A model generated the notes under the pieces. It was not told the origin of the DNA. It did not search any database and was given only the letters and a program-made list of their open reading frames with translations. From Adiantum capillus-veneris (lineage: Eukaryota > Streptophyta > Polypodiopsida > Polypodiales > Pteridaceae): a stretch of DNA of 64,000 bases. The translations under genes and the position numbers were made by a program. Positions 45,870 to 57,579 of this stretch are shown here, piece by piece. The stretch is taken from NCBI GenBank assembly GCA_014529385.2, contig CM043959.1, forward strand, positions 85,603,029 through 85,667,028, written 5' to 3'. Positions within the stretch are counted from its first letter, which is position 1. Every line of letters starts with the position of its first letter.

Positions 45870-47560
45870 CAAACCTACTTATGCTAGTTAGCATAGAAGG
45901 TATGGTAGGTAGCACAACTGGTATGCTGGTTAGCTTAGTGGGTATGGTGTCTATCATATTGTGTATGGTAGTTTTCAAACCTAGTTATGCTAGTAAGCAT
46001 ACTATGAGATAGAGCTAGCATACATTGTCATGGTGGTAAGCATACTGTGTATGCTAGTTAGCACAGATAGTTATCCTAGCTAACATATTGTGAATACTAG
46101 TTGGCATTTTTTGTGTGCTAGTTAGTATAGTCTGTATGATAATAAGCATACCTTCTATGCTATTTAACATAATATACATGCTAACTAGCGTAGAGAGTTT
46201 CCCAGTTAGACACAAAGTATGCTAATTAGCATACCCTGTATGCTAGTTAGCATTGTGAATACTACTTGGCATTTTTGTATGCTAATAAGTATACCTCCTA
46301 TGCTAGTTAACAAACTATGCATGCTAACTAGCATAGAGAGTTTCCCAGTTAGACACAAAGTATGCTAATTAACATACCCTATGCACTAACTAACATACAG
46401 GGTATGCAAATTAGCACACACAGTGTGCTGAATAACATATAGGGTATGCTATTTAGCATACGTTTTATGCTAATTAGAATATTGTATGATGGCTAGCATG
46501 CAAGTATTCTAATTAGGAAAAAGGTAGGATAATCAGCATGCATAAGCATACCTTTTCTTATACTTATCATACTTGCATCCTAGTCATCATACACAATGTT
46601 CTAATTAGCATAAAAAGTATGCTAATTATCATATTTTATATGCTAATTAGCATACCTTGTTAGCTAGTTAGCACACATGGCTAAACACAATGTTCTAATT
46701 AGCATAAAAAGTATGCTAATTAGCACATTATATATGCTAATTAGCATGCCTTGTTAGCCATGTGTGCTAACTAGCTAGCAAGATATGCTAATTAGCATAT
46801 TATATATGATAATTAGCATACCTCTTATGCTAATTAGAACATTTAGTATGATGGCTATCATGCAAGTATGATAACTATAAAAAAGGTATGATAATTAGCA
46901 TACTCTATATGCTAGCTAGCATTTGGTGCATGCTAACAAGCATTCAAAGTTTAGTTAGCATACCTTCTTTGCTAGCTAGCAAAATGTGGATGCTTATTAG
47001 CATACCTCTATTCTAGTTAGCATACATTTTGAGCTAGCTAGCATAATTTGTATTATAGCTAACATACCTCTTTGCTTGTTATCGTAATGTATATTTTAGT
47101 TAGCATGCACAATATGCTAACCAACAAAAATGGTATGCTAATTAGCAGAGACGTTATGTTTACTAGCATGACTTATCCTCTAGTTGGCATACCATCTATG
47201 GTAGCATACATTGTATGTTAATTAGCATACCATTTATGCTAATTAACATAGCATGTATGCTAATTGCCACATTATCAAACATAAGCATACCATTAACATA
47301 CACACAATTTTTCCTATTAACATTTTATATATGCTAATTAGCATACATTCTCTGCTAGTTAGCATACACACTATATTCACACTTCTTTGTTAGAATATTT
47401 TGTATGTTAGTTAGCATATTAATCATGGTGGTTAGCACATATTGTATACTAGTTAGCATAGTAAGCATAGACAATATGAATGTCTACAGGATATAGATGC
47501 CTACCATACATGGAATGCTACTTGTCACATTATGCATACAAGCAATCATAATGGTATCGA
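45870..47560. repeat. Palindromic minisatellite array 1 (TATGCTAATTAGCATA type)
   Basis: Dozens of variants of TATGCTAATTAGCATACC, spaced irregularly at about 15-40 bp. Many are perfect 14-16 bp palindromes (ATGCTAATTAGCAT); others carry CTAGTTAGCATA half-sites. Several longer blocks are duplicated, for example the block with AGAGTTTCCCAGTTAGACAC near 46,190 and 46,333. No gene is visible. The array begins immediately after the inverted LTR and ends just before the HAD/FCP-like gene. Confidence 0.9.
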
Positions 47561-47577
47561 TGAAAATTAACAGGTGA

Positions 47578-49409
47578 ATGGAATACATAGGTATCAATGA
47601 TGCAGGATATGAACCTGACAAGATACCTGTCAATCAAAGGAAAGAAGAGAAGCTCTGTAATGATGAATCTGATGAGTTGGATAGACAGCAAGAAAGGGAA
47701 GATGTAATGCGACAGAATCCGAAAGCGCACGAGGCTACTGCAAATGGTAAAGGAACAGATGATGATGATGATGAATATTTTATTATGATTGATCATCACA
47801 AACCCAAGCCCCCTACAAATGATCAAACAAGCATCTAAGAGGAAACAGTTAGGAGTGTGCGGGAGGAAGGTAGGAGTTCTCAAGAGGAAGGTTTAGTACT
47901 GACAGTGGGCTGACTGTGCAAGACGCCGGTGATGACATCCCCCTACAGGGTTTTGTAAACAAAGTGAAATTTAAAGAGATTCTGGAAGAACCTGGGGACA
48001 AGAAATGTGCTGCCCCTCCGAGCACCCTGGATGACATAAACGACCATAGCAGAGGTGAAAAGAAAGCCATTTGCTCACGTGCTTGCAAGAAATTATGCTG
48101 AATCTGTTCCCTATTGTGTCCAAGTTATGTAGTGTTAGCAAGCTCCACAACCTGTGGCATGTATCTCTCTAGATATTTGTAATGGAAAAACTCTTTTCAA
48201 TATTATTTTACTGTGCAATTGTTCAGTAGTTTTTGCTTGTCCTTTATGATGTCTTTGTTCGATACCATTTTTGTGTCACAGGGCAAGAGAAATTGCTGTT
48301 AGTTGCCCTGCATGATTTTAATTATGCCATTGCATGCAAAACCATACAAAAGCAACATATTGCCAAGGCTAGACAGCTACAAAAGAAAAAGCCGAGATTG
48401 AGAAGCGTCTGGCTAGCTATCTTAAACGCTTAACAAAAATAAATGAGTACTTCAACTATGTTCATCCCTCGGGGGAAGTTAATTATGCTGAGTGGTATGC
48501 ACTGCCAGACCCAATATGCATGCCAAAGCCATTGCCAGACGAGGGTCACGCTTTGGTTCTTGATTTAAATGGCCTGCTTGTTCAAGCTGTAGAGCCAATG
48601 CATGGTGACATTCCCCCTAAACATGCAGGGGAAATGATAAAGTACAATGTACAAGATAGGAGGTTGGTATTTTGTCGCAAAGACAACCACAAAATTTTGG
48701 AATGGTGCCTCCATTTTTACCATGTGTATATATGGAGCACCAGCATGGCACCTAAAGTGAATGCAATATTAGAAACAATGTTCAAAGAGCAGCGGGATAA
48801 GCTGAGAGGTGTTTTTACACGGGGTCATTGTACTGGCCAGCCTTGGCAGATATATAATAAGCCTGTATTCTTGAAGGATTTGAGATTGTTTTGGAAGAAC
48901 TGCAACTTTGGCCCACAAAACAGTCTAATTATTGACGATAGTATGTACAAAGTGTGCCAGAACCCTGAAGGAAGTTGGTTTGTTACTCCTAAGATAGAGG
49001 ACCAGACCAAAGAATAGTGGCAAAAAAACTTCGTGATAGATACTTTGAGTAGTAGGTGTTCCTATGGCTGCAATCGGAGCATCGTTCAGCGTATACAACT
49101 GAAAATCCATTTGATACTGCCCCATATTTTTTTTCACATCAAGTGATCAGGAAGCTGGAATCAGAAATGCACCGGCATACAGTAGCTCAGCGTAATGAAG
49201 CCATGCGTAGGAGACAAAGGAAGGCTGATGAAGAAGCTGAAGACATAAGAGAGAGAGGCTACAGAGGGAAAATTAGAGAAGCAACAGCAAGAAGAAGAAG
49301 AAAGAGAGTTGCAAGAACCAAAAGCTCAGCAAGAAGAAGAATTCCAACGAGACCCAAAAGCTCAGCAAACAAAGAAGCAAACGGGTGTTGGGCAAAAGCG
49401 AGTGTATAA
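47578..49409 (+). pseudogene. HAD-superfamily FCP1/NIF-like phosphatase-family gene, probably decayed
   Basis: The central ORF 48,520-49,017, in frame from about 48,382, carries the family motifs. Motif I is LVLDLNGLLV (Asn where classical DxDxT has the second Asp). Motif II is HVYIWSTSM, followed by RGHCTGQPW and KPVFLKDLRLFW (motif III Lys), and motif IV is NSLIIDDSMYK. The N-terminal exon start is supported by TTTTGTGTCACAG/GGCAAG at 48,281, and a one-base shift near 48,382 joins it. TAG at 49,015 and TAG/GTG near 49,053 interrupt the C-terminus, where WLQSEHRSA and an Arg/Lys/Glu-rich tail follow to 49,409. Acidic ORFs at 47,578-48,101 may be 5' exons. A plant HAD subgroup with DxN is known to me, and its activity is uncertain. 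Confidence 0.7.
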
Positions 49410-49619
49410 GCGTGATAAACCATGATCTTATCCAGAGTAGGAGGCTCTGTGCAGTTTTGTAACATTATGAGGGAAATTTGTAAATTGCCTTTCCAATGTT
49501 TGTAACTATTCCGGCTGTCACTTCAGATAGTAATGATCAGATCTTGTACTATTCTTGTTTTGAAGACAATACTACTATTGGCATCTTGAAAACATTGAGT
49601 TTGTATACATTCTTGTCGG

Positions 49620-50515
49620 AAATCAGCAAAGGTATGCTAATTAGCATAACGTTTATGCTAGTTAGCAGACTGTTTATGCTAACATAGCCAAAACAATATG
49701 CTAATTAGCATACCATGTATGCTAATTAGTTAGAATACATTCTAATTAGCATACTGAGCATTTTTGTTTGTCCTAACTTCCACTCACAGCATACCATAGT
49801 ATGCTAATTAGCATACACAATATATATGTATGCCATGTTTTCTCCTTGAAACCAGCAATGGTATGCTAATCAGCATACTGTCTATGCCAACTGGCATGAA
49901 CAATATGCTAATTAGCATGCTTGGTATGCTAATTAGCATTCCTCAAATTAGCATACTGTGGATTTTTGTTTTTGCTAACTTCCACTCACAGCATAGTATG
50001 CTAATTAGCATACACACTATATAGAAATCTACCATCCCTTCTTGAAACTAGCATACAATATGCTAATTAGCATACATGAAATGCTTATTGGCATACACAA
50101 TATACAGAGAGTTGTTATCTCTTCTCCTTGAAACTAGCAAACCTATGCTAATTAGCATACTCTTAATGGTGTAAACTATGCTAATTTGCATACCCACAGA
50201 ATGCGAATTCCACTCACAACATAGTATACTAATCAGCATACACAGTATACAAAAAGCTGCCATCTCTTCTCCTTGAAAACCAGCAAAGTTATGCTAATTA
50301 GCATATTGTTTATGCTAACTAGCACATATAAGTTTATGCTAATCAGCATAAACAGTATGCTAATTAGCATTAGCATACCCAGTATACAGGAAGCTGCCAT
50401 CTCTTCTCCTTGAAAACCAGCAAAAGGTATGCTAATTAGAACAGTTTATATGCTAACTAGAATTAATAGTATGCTAATTAGAAAACCATTTATGCTAATT
50501 AGAATACCCACATAA
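49620..50515. repeat. Palindromic minisatellite array 2 with higher-order unit
   Basis: TATGCTAATTAGCATA words embedded in a longer unit containing CTTCTCCTTGAAAACCAGCA. The unit occurs near 49,838, 50,040, 50,126, 50,265 and 50,402, about 90-200 bp apart. It is cleaner than arrays 1 and 3. No gene is present. Confidence 0.88.
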
Positions 50516-50653
50516 AACAATGAGACAGGTTGTACAAATGATCTCTCTTAAACTGAGACCCCTCTGTGATAGACACCAAAGCCATGTATACACAAAGCAC
50601 ACAAGAGACACAAGTTTTTGATAAAACTGCATTATATCCGAGCAAGAAGGATA

Positions 50654-50949
50654 TTGATACATCGTACCAAATGTGAAAGTACGTGGACGATGGACTACTT
50701 GTGGTCTAGATTGAAGGTGTATGCATCCAATTGCTCGTAATATAGACCTTGCACAACATATGAGCCTCTATCAATTGCATTTCCCCACTCATCGAGGTAT
50801 TTTGATACATCGTACCAAATGTGAAAGTACGTGGACGATGGACTACTTGTGGTCTAGCTTGAAGGTGTATGCATCCAATTGCTCATAATATAGACCTTGC
50901 ACAACATATGAGCCTCTATCAATTGCATTTCCCCACTCATCGAGGTACC
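50654..50949. repeat. 148-bp direct tandem duplication
   Basis: The block beginning TTGATACATCGTACCAAATG occurs at 50,654 and again at 50,802, almost identical, and is exactly adjacent. It duplicates the 3' end of the minus-strand DDE-like gene. The true stop lies in the copy nearer the gene (50,843-50,845). Confidence 0.93.
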
Positions 50950-53900
50950 CCTTCTCCACCTTCTCCTTTGATGCAACACACTTGACCATGTTGGTCAAAG
51001 CATCTGGATTTATAGCAAATGTGTCCCCAGCACATAGAGTGCTACTCAACACATCATGATGACCTTTGTATGTGAAGTCATCATAGGCAGCTGCTTCATC
51101 TTCCGAATCTGACACAGCCTCATCAGGTAATGGTAGTAGAGTATGATAATCCCAAGGCTGCACGTGAGCTTTATTGACGCAACGATTCCATCTTCCATGC
51201 ATGCATGCATCAGAGAAGCATGCCAAGGCTCTTGTTGCAAGGGTAGTGGATCCCCAAGGTTGTGGCCATGAAAAGCATTTAGAGAGCGAGTTTTTTCCAC
51301 TGTGGCACAATTCCACTTCACCTCCCTGTGCACTTCCCCCTCTTTAACCTCCCAGAACACACGGGCACATTCCCTTTCTTTTGAAGGATAGTGTGAAGGT
51401 GCTCCCTACGATAGATTGGCTTGGAAATAAGCAAACACATCAACTGCACACCACAAAATAGCTCCATTAGGTTTTAGATGTTCATGGGTCAAGGTTCTTT
51501 TCACAACTGCTCCTGCACCATCATGCTCTCCCTTGCCGTGCCCTGATCCAAAGAAGAACCAACTCATCCCCAACTCTGTGAGTCCACCATATCTTGCAAC
51601 AAAGTAAAAAGGCCTGGCTCCCTTGAACCGTGAGGCCGCACCATCAGACCACACCCAATGTTGCTTAGGAGTGACACCCTCTTGTTGTAACTAGTCACGG
51701 TGTAGCATGAAGCAGTGTTGCACGAACAACGTGTCATGCACCATGTCATCTGATATGAAGAAGTGGATGGTTTTGACTACCTCCCCTGCCCTACAGTAGT
51801 ATGTTATGTGTACAAAAATGGTAACTTGACTAGAGTGCCAATGCATTGACTGAATCTCATTTTGTTCCTTGAAGGCATAATTCTCTGCAAAATCAACAAG
51901 TGACACGACGACATCGTCCGAAAACCGAAGAAGGCAATCCTTGAATTGTTATCCTTGCCATCGAGCCACATAGTTATGCGTGATAAAGATCTCTAGCTTG
52001 GTCTTCAAGAGTTGAAGAAACTCCTAGCACTGCATTTTTTTGTGCAAAAGATCTTTTCTTTTGCTACTATTTTCATGCTTGTCTTGAGCTTCTACATATG
52101 CAAATACTTTCACATTAATACTATTACCTGGCTTTGCTGTCTCCAAGTAGCATAATTCCAATGTATTCACTCCACATGTCAAACACTCTCCCATCAGGCA
52201 TTCCCTTCTATGGAAAACTGCATCTGCGGGCTTTGGACAGAGAACAGACTCCCACATATGTGTGACACCTTTGAAAGTGTGGGGTGAAGCCAAGCAACCC
52301 TTGCTAATGTTCTCACCTGCGGCACAAATACTGCATATACAGTCACAACCTGCTCTATGCAGCCCAGAAGCACGAGAGCACATGTGGTTCAGTGTGTCCT
52401 TCAAAAAAGAAATCTACACATGGTATTCACAACAGCATGTGTATCTATCCTTCAGCCGCCTACAAAAGAATGGCTTCAACATCTCAAACATTCTCATGCC
52501 AATCTTGCAATCTATATTTTTTTCCTTGAATCTACAAAAGAACTCAACCTGCAACATCCAATTGATAATCAGTCTTCAGATTTCTTACTAGGACATCCAA
52601 CAATTTCATGAAAACAAATCATAGTGACAATCAACATCCTAATGTGCATGCAACAACGTATGTTAACTAGCATAAAGAGTGTTAGCTAGCATATATCTTG
52701 TGTTTACCAGGTAGATCTGTATGTTAGGTAGAGCACAAGGCATGCTTACTAGCACAGACCATCTGTATGTTAGGTAGAGCACAAGGCATGATAACTAGCA
52801 CAGACCATATGCTAGCTAGCATACTCATTACGACACCCATCATGCTGTTGAGAATAGTAGGTGTTAACTAGCAGAAATTATGTTAATTAGCATACATCTT
52901 GTGCTGACTAGCTAGCTCTGTATGCTAGGTAGAACACAAGGCATGCTATCTAGAATACTCCATATGCTAACTAGCATACCCAGCCCAGCTGCTAGTTCTA
53001 ACTAGCATACTCCATATTCTAACTAGCATACTAGGTATGTTAACTAGCATACCAGGTATGTTAATTAGCATACATATTGTGTTAACAACTAGCTCTGTAT
53101 GCTATTTAGGACCCAAGGCATGCTAACTAGAGGAGTCCATATGCTAACTAGCACAGCGTATCTGCTAACTAGCATACTCCATATGCTAGCTATCATACTC
53201 ACTATGCTAACTAGTATACGCATTAGGACACCCATCATGCTATCGAGCATACTAGGTGCTAACTAGCATAAATGATGTTAATTAGCATGCATCTTGTGTT
53301 GAATAGCTAACTTTATATGCTAGGTAGAACACAAGGCATGCTAACTAGCATACCCCTTATGCCAACCAGCATACTCCATATGCTTACTAGCATATGGAGT
53401 ATGCTTACTCCATACTCCATATGCTTACTAGCATACCCATCCCAACTGCTAGTTATAGCTAACCAGCATAACCCTTTTCTTAAATAGCATACCGATCATG
53501 CTAGTGAGCATACTAGGTGTTAACTAGCATAAGTGGTGTTAACTTGCATACCTTTTGTGGTACCAACTAACTCTATATGCTATTTAGGCCTGCTAACTAG
53601 CATACTCTGTATACTACCTACCAAAATCCATATGCTAACTAGCATAATCACTTTCTATTACACAACGTACTTATCATGCAATTGAGCATACTAGGTATGT
53701 AACTAGCATACTAGGTTTGTTAACTAGCACACTAGGTATGTTAATTAGCATACATTTTGTGTTAACCAGCTAGCTCTGTATGCTATTTAGAACCCAAGAC
53801 ATGCTAACTATCATACTCTATATGCTAACTAGCAAAAGTCTACAGATAAATATGCTATTGATCAGCATATACAAGTTACCAAGCACTAGAGATGCAATGC

Positions 53901-54611
53901 ATACAATGCATAAGTTATGGTACAAGTATTTGATTGATCACCTGAGGCTTGTCTAGGAGGTGCATTGGGTGTTCTATGTACCTGTTCCTCCCCATCCTCT
54001 TTCGACAAACATCCTTCTTGTTCGGTGAAACGCGAGTTTCCACTTTCCAAAATGTGTAGACCAATTCCTTAATTTCATCAGTGATAGGGCTATGACGGTG
54101 TTGCTTGTGACATGCAACCAATCAAAACAATCGACCATCAACATCGGGCTTTGCCTGTCGTGATTTTGCCTTTTGCAAGGTGCGACGATTGACATTTAGG
54201 ACGCTGGAAATTTTTGCAATTGGCATGTTTTCCTTTGCAATAGGAATTCTTCAAAAACAACTCCTCATTGGAACCTGGCTGCTTGACGGTAGCCAGTGTG
54301 CTGCGGACATTGGAGACAATTGCGGTCTGTACAGCAGCCTCCTCCTGGAAAGACTCATCATGGATCGCCTGAACATGCAGATGCTGAGCAACAAGATTCC
54401 CGATTTTCCACTTTGCTTCTATACTAAAACCTTCAGTCCTACTCTTGAAAGCTCTCACAATCTCCGAGGAGATTTTCTTTTTCTCCTCATCGTTGAGGGC
54501 ATGATGTTGTCGCTCAAATTTCATTTGTTTCTGCTCCCGTTGTTTCCTCTTTCTTACTCTCTCATATTCCCTGATTACAGAAAGAGCTGGATTTTGGGAG
54601 TTGTAATTCAT
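50843..54611 (-). pseudogene. DDE-type transposase-like gene relic, two or more exons on the minus strand
   Basis: Exon A (54,611-53,943) begins MNYNSQNPALSVIREYERV. It has an HTH-like ISSVLNVNRRTLQKAKSRQ and the conserved ITDEIKELVYTFWKVETRVS / PNKKDV, and ends CAG/GTGATC. The intron 53,942-52,549 holds minisatellite array 3. Exon B starts after TTGCAG at 52,548: FKEKNIDCKIGMRMFEMLKP, RLKDRYTCCCEYHV, a Cys-rich GCDCICSICAAG, FAENYAFKEQNEIQSMHW, FFISDDMVHDTLFVQHCF, WSDGAASRFKGARPFYFVAR and FGSGHGKGEHDGAGAVVKR. The Asp/Glu positions fit a DDE/RNase H-fold nuclease. It has one frameshift and a stop in exon A and stops at about 52,410, 52,027, 51,950, 51,690, 51,405 and beyond. The domain layout recalls widespread uncharacterised plant transposase-like proteins. 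The superfamily name is not certain. Confidence 0.7.
52625..53890. repeat. Palindromic minisatellite array 3, inside the DDE-like gene intron
   Basis: Repeats of the form CATATGCTAACTAGCATACTC. CTAACTAGCATA replaces most of the CTAATTAGCATA seen in array 2, and longer units contain ATCTTGTGTTAACTAGCTAGC and ACACAAGGCATGCTAACTAG. It fills the intron between the two exons of the minus-strand relic. Confidence 0.9.
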
Positions 54612-54639
54612 TGCTTGTAGTGTCTCTCTTCTGCTTTTT

Positions 54640-55805
54640 CCTAAGAACTGTAGATGTACATAATATGTTATTTACTTCAAATCACTTAAATGTATAGCTG
54701 TCAACAGTTGATGTTGTAATACACGCATACTATGAACAAATGCCCTCACAAAACTAAAGATGTGACCAAAAAAACCAATGACTTCATTTGGAGTGGGTGG
54801 GCTACACATAAGATTTGCTTACCATCAGATTATAGTACGCCTCCATTTCCAGCATTGGAGCTAGTGGAAATAATGTTGGCTGCTGGTTCTCCATTTTTGT
54901 AGGTATGTGTCAGAACTTTAGACATCATATGCGTATGATGTCTAAATGACCAAACAGAGACCAAAACAGAAATTTTGACTTTACCAGAGTGTTCAAAAGG
55001 GGGGTTATACCCTAATTTCAACTTAAAACAAGGGCATTAACACTCAAAGAAACCCGAAAAGACAAGTCGGAGTCCAAGAAACGCAAAGAATAGGAAATTT
55101 TGGATTCAGATCTTGTTTTAACATTCAAACCTGACAAAAACACTTGAAACTCAATTATAAACATTGGAGAAGGCTTAAAACCAAAAATAGTCAAAATCTG
55201 GGACGAAAGACATCATACGCGTATAATGTCTTTTAGCACATCCACTGCTTATTTTTTATATCTGTCCTGACAAGATTGTTACAAACACTGTAGAAAGCAT
55301 AAATATCAAGTTTTGACCCAAATTGATGAAAAAGACATCATACGCGTATGATGTCTTTGACCTAATTTTGGACATATTTTGATACTTTGCTAACACAGAT
55401 CCATTGTAATAGCTGTCTAGAGGTTATATTTCAAGTTTCATCCCATTTGGATCACAATTGACCCAAAAAACAAGTCAAAAGCGGAAAATTGCCAAGAAAA
55501 GCCTAAATTAGCCATAACTTGCTCAAACAGAGTTCAAACTGAATTTTGTGAGTGGAAAGAGCATAAGGGGCCTACTGAGAGTGAGCATAACCAAAATAGT
55601 CTAAATCTGTGAAAAAAGACATCATACGCGTATAATGTCTTTTTCAGCATAACTGCAACAAAATTCTCACTTGATGAAACAGAAGTTGTCCAACTGACAA
55701 GATTAAACAATTGACCAAGTATCAATCAGTTTGGATCAATTATGACCACAAAAACTTGGGGAAAACAAATTGCCGAGACGGAAAAGTTAAAGTCCTTTAG
55801 GGGAA
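54640..55805. other. Possible LTR/leader of gypsy element E, with palindromes; no gene
   Basis: Non-coding DNA between the DDE relic and gag E. It has LTR-like phrases (CCCATTTGGATCACAATTGA, AGTCAAAATCTG) and four palindromes listed separately. A diverged repeat of about 407 bp joins 55,185-55,235 and 55,588-55,644 (ACCAAAATAGTC...AAATCTG before the palindrome). No PBS was recognised, so the LTR border is not set. Confidence 0.45.
54920..55644. repeat. Four copies of a 24-30 bp CGCG-centred palindrome
   Basis: AGACATCATACGCGTATGATGTCT-type palindromes at about 54,920-54,943 (centre ATGCGTAT), 55,207-55,233, 55,331-55,358 and 55,615-55,644. The third is a perfect 28-bp palindrome. The second and fourth share a single A change (GTATAATGTC). 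Confidence 0.9.
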
Positions 55806-57579
55806 TTGATGAATTTGAGATCGGGCAGGAACCTCCAGAATAACCAACCAAAACAAGGGGAACCAGCAAGTGTCATATCAACCGAGGGAAGTGTAAACCA
55901 AAGTTGGGTGCAACCATTAGAGCCGATCTTTGAAGGAAGTGTCTCTGATACTTCTTCGGAGAGATCTTACGAGATTTTCACCGAACACTTGGAACACCTG
56001 AACCTGAACAACAGAGAAAATATGGCAGCAGGATCATCAAGCCCTTCCGCCACAATGAAGCTATTGTTCATAAAATATCAGTACGACAATGAGCAAGGTG
56101 CCAAGATCTACAAGGATGGAATGGACCGCTATTGTCTGAAGATAGAAGATAGACCTAGTGAGTTCAAGGACTTAGTGCCTGTGAGCTATAGCGGAGATAG
56201 ATATCTAGATGACGAGGGTACCATGTACTTGGTAGTCCTAAACCCTAACATTGTGGACAAGTGGGGATTGATGGGCACCAAAGCCAAAGTAGATGAAGAA
56301 CTTGAGGAGAAAGCACCAATAATGAATTTCCCTGGTGCGAGGTTAAGAAGAGAGAATGAAACTACAAGGATCAACACTGATAACATCTATGTGGGGCTAT
56401 ACAAATATAATAATGGGGAGCAAGATCTCTATTATAGATGTGAAGAACCCTACACCGGAGAGTTGACAGACCAAAAAAGACTTTATATCTTTACCTACAC
56501 AGAGGGATCGGAAGTGAAAATTGGCACTTACGACAAGTATGGCAGGCAATACTCAACAATGGGCAAGAAAGAATTAGAAGGATATACATACTTTGGGGGA
56601 CCTCTACATCAGTATTATGTTACTTCTAGCTCACAAAGACCAGCACCAACAAATGGAGGGCAAAACCCAATGACGACAGGAGGACAAAGAACTTAGGCTG
56701 CTGACTCTTTCAGTCAACCTCAGTACTCGAAGCCCGGACCAATGGGATCATTACATTCCAGAGAGTCAATGGATACGAATCGAGGTAGTGCAGTTCCAAT
56801 CCCCACGTATACCACTCTAGGTCCAAGGTTCGAAGAGGAACCATCACATTTACCTCCTAGTAGTAGATTCAGGGCAGGGGAACCGACAAGGGTAACCCAT
56901 GAAGTCCATGATGCTAGAGAAAGCTTTAGCCGGGACACAGGAGCAATGAGATTGGTAGCCGACCATAGACGCATGAGACCATCTCAAGTAGCCAAGTGTA
57001 TGCCAAAGAAGTATGGTGGTTCAGGAGATCCATATGCACATGTGTCACTCTTTAAGCAAGTCTTAAGAGCTGAGCAGATAACAGATTTCCATACACAATA
57101 CGAGGGATTTGGTCTTACTCTAGAAGGTACGGCATTGACATGGTTTCAACCACTGAACATAGGGGGATTCCATGACATTGACCATTTGCTAAGAGATTTT
57201 GTTGAGGAATTCTCAAAACGAGGGATTAAGCACAATACGGTCTCACAAATATATGCTTTTAAACAGAGAGAACACGAAAAAGTGAAGGAAGCTTCACTTC
57301 GCTTCAAACAATACATTGAGAGATGTCCAGTACGTGAACGACCACAAGATGATAGACTATCTGTTCTCTTTATTGAGGGACTGAGGAACGACACTCTCAA
57401 GAAGGACTTGCACTTGAAAGCTTGTACAAGTTTCGAGCAAGTGACGAGAGAGGCATTGTACTTAGTGGATAACTGTACGGTTTATGGAGAGGTGTCAGCA
57501 AATACAGATTTCGCATCCAGTAGCTCTTCCTCCGTAGCGAGCGAGACTACCACTAAAAAGAATGTTCAAACAACAACCA
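55806..57579 (+). pseudogene. Ty3/gypsy element E gag, with one in-frame amber stop
   Basis: ATG 55,806 opens MMNLRSGRNLQNNQ, a common gypsy gag start. The first 296 residues hold an uncharacterised Tyr-rich region (LLFIKYQYDNEQGAKIYKDG, NIYVGLYKYNNGEQDLYYRC). TAG at 56,694-56,696 interrupts, but the same frame continues into the retrotransposon gag core: VAKCMPKKYGGSGDPYAHVS, TLEGTALTWFQPLN, DIDHLLRDFVEEFSKRG and EASLRFKQYIERCPV. The last residues before the copia LTR are NVQTTT at about 57,575. The zinc knuckle and pol are missing, cut off by that insertion. It differs from the gags of A and D, so it represents another gypsy family. Confidence 0.85.

Noticed and set aside
45870-53890. Palindromic arrays as a CRISPR array
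   Set aside because: Spacers are irregular and share the repeat motif, units vary freely, there are no cas genes, and the context is a plant nuclear genome.
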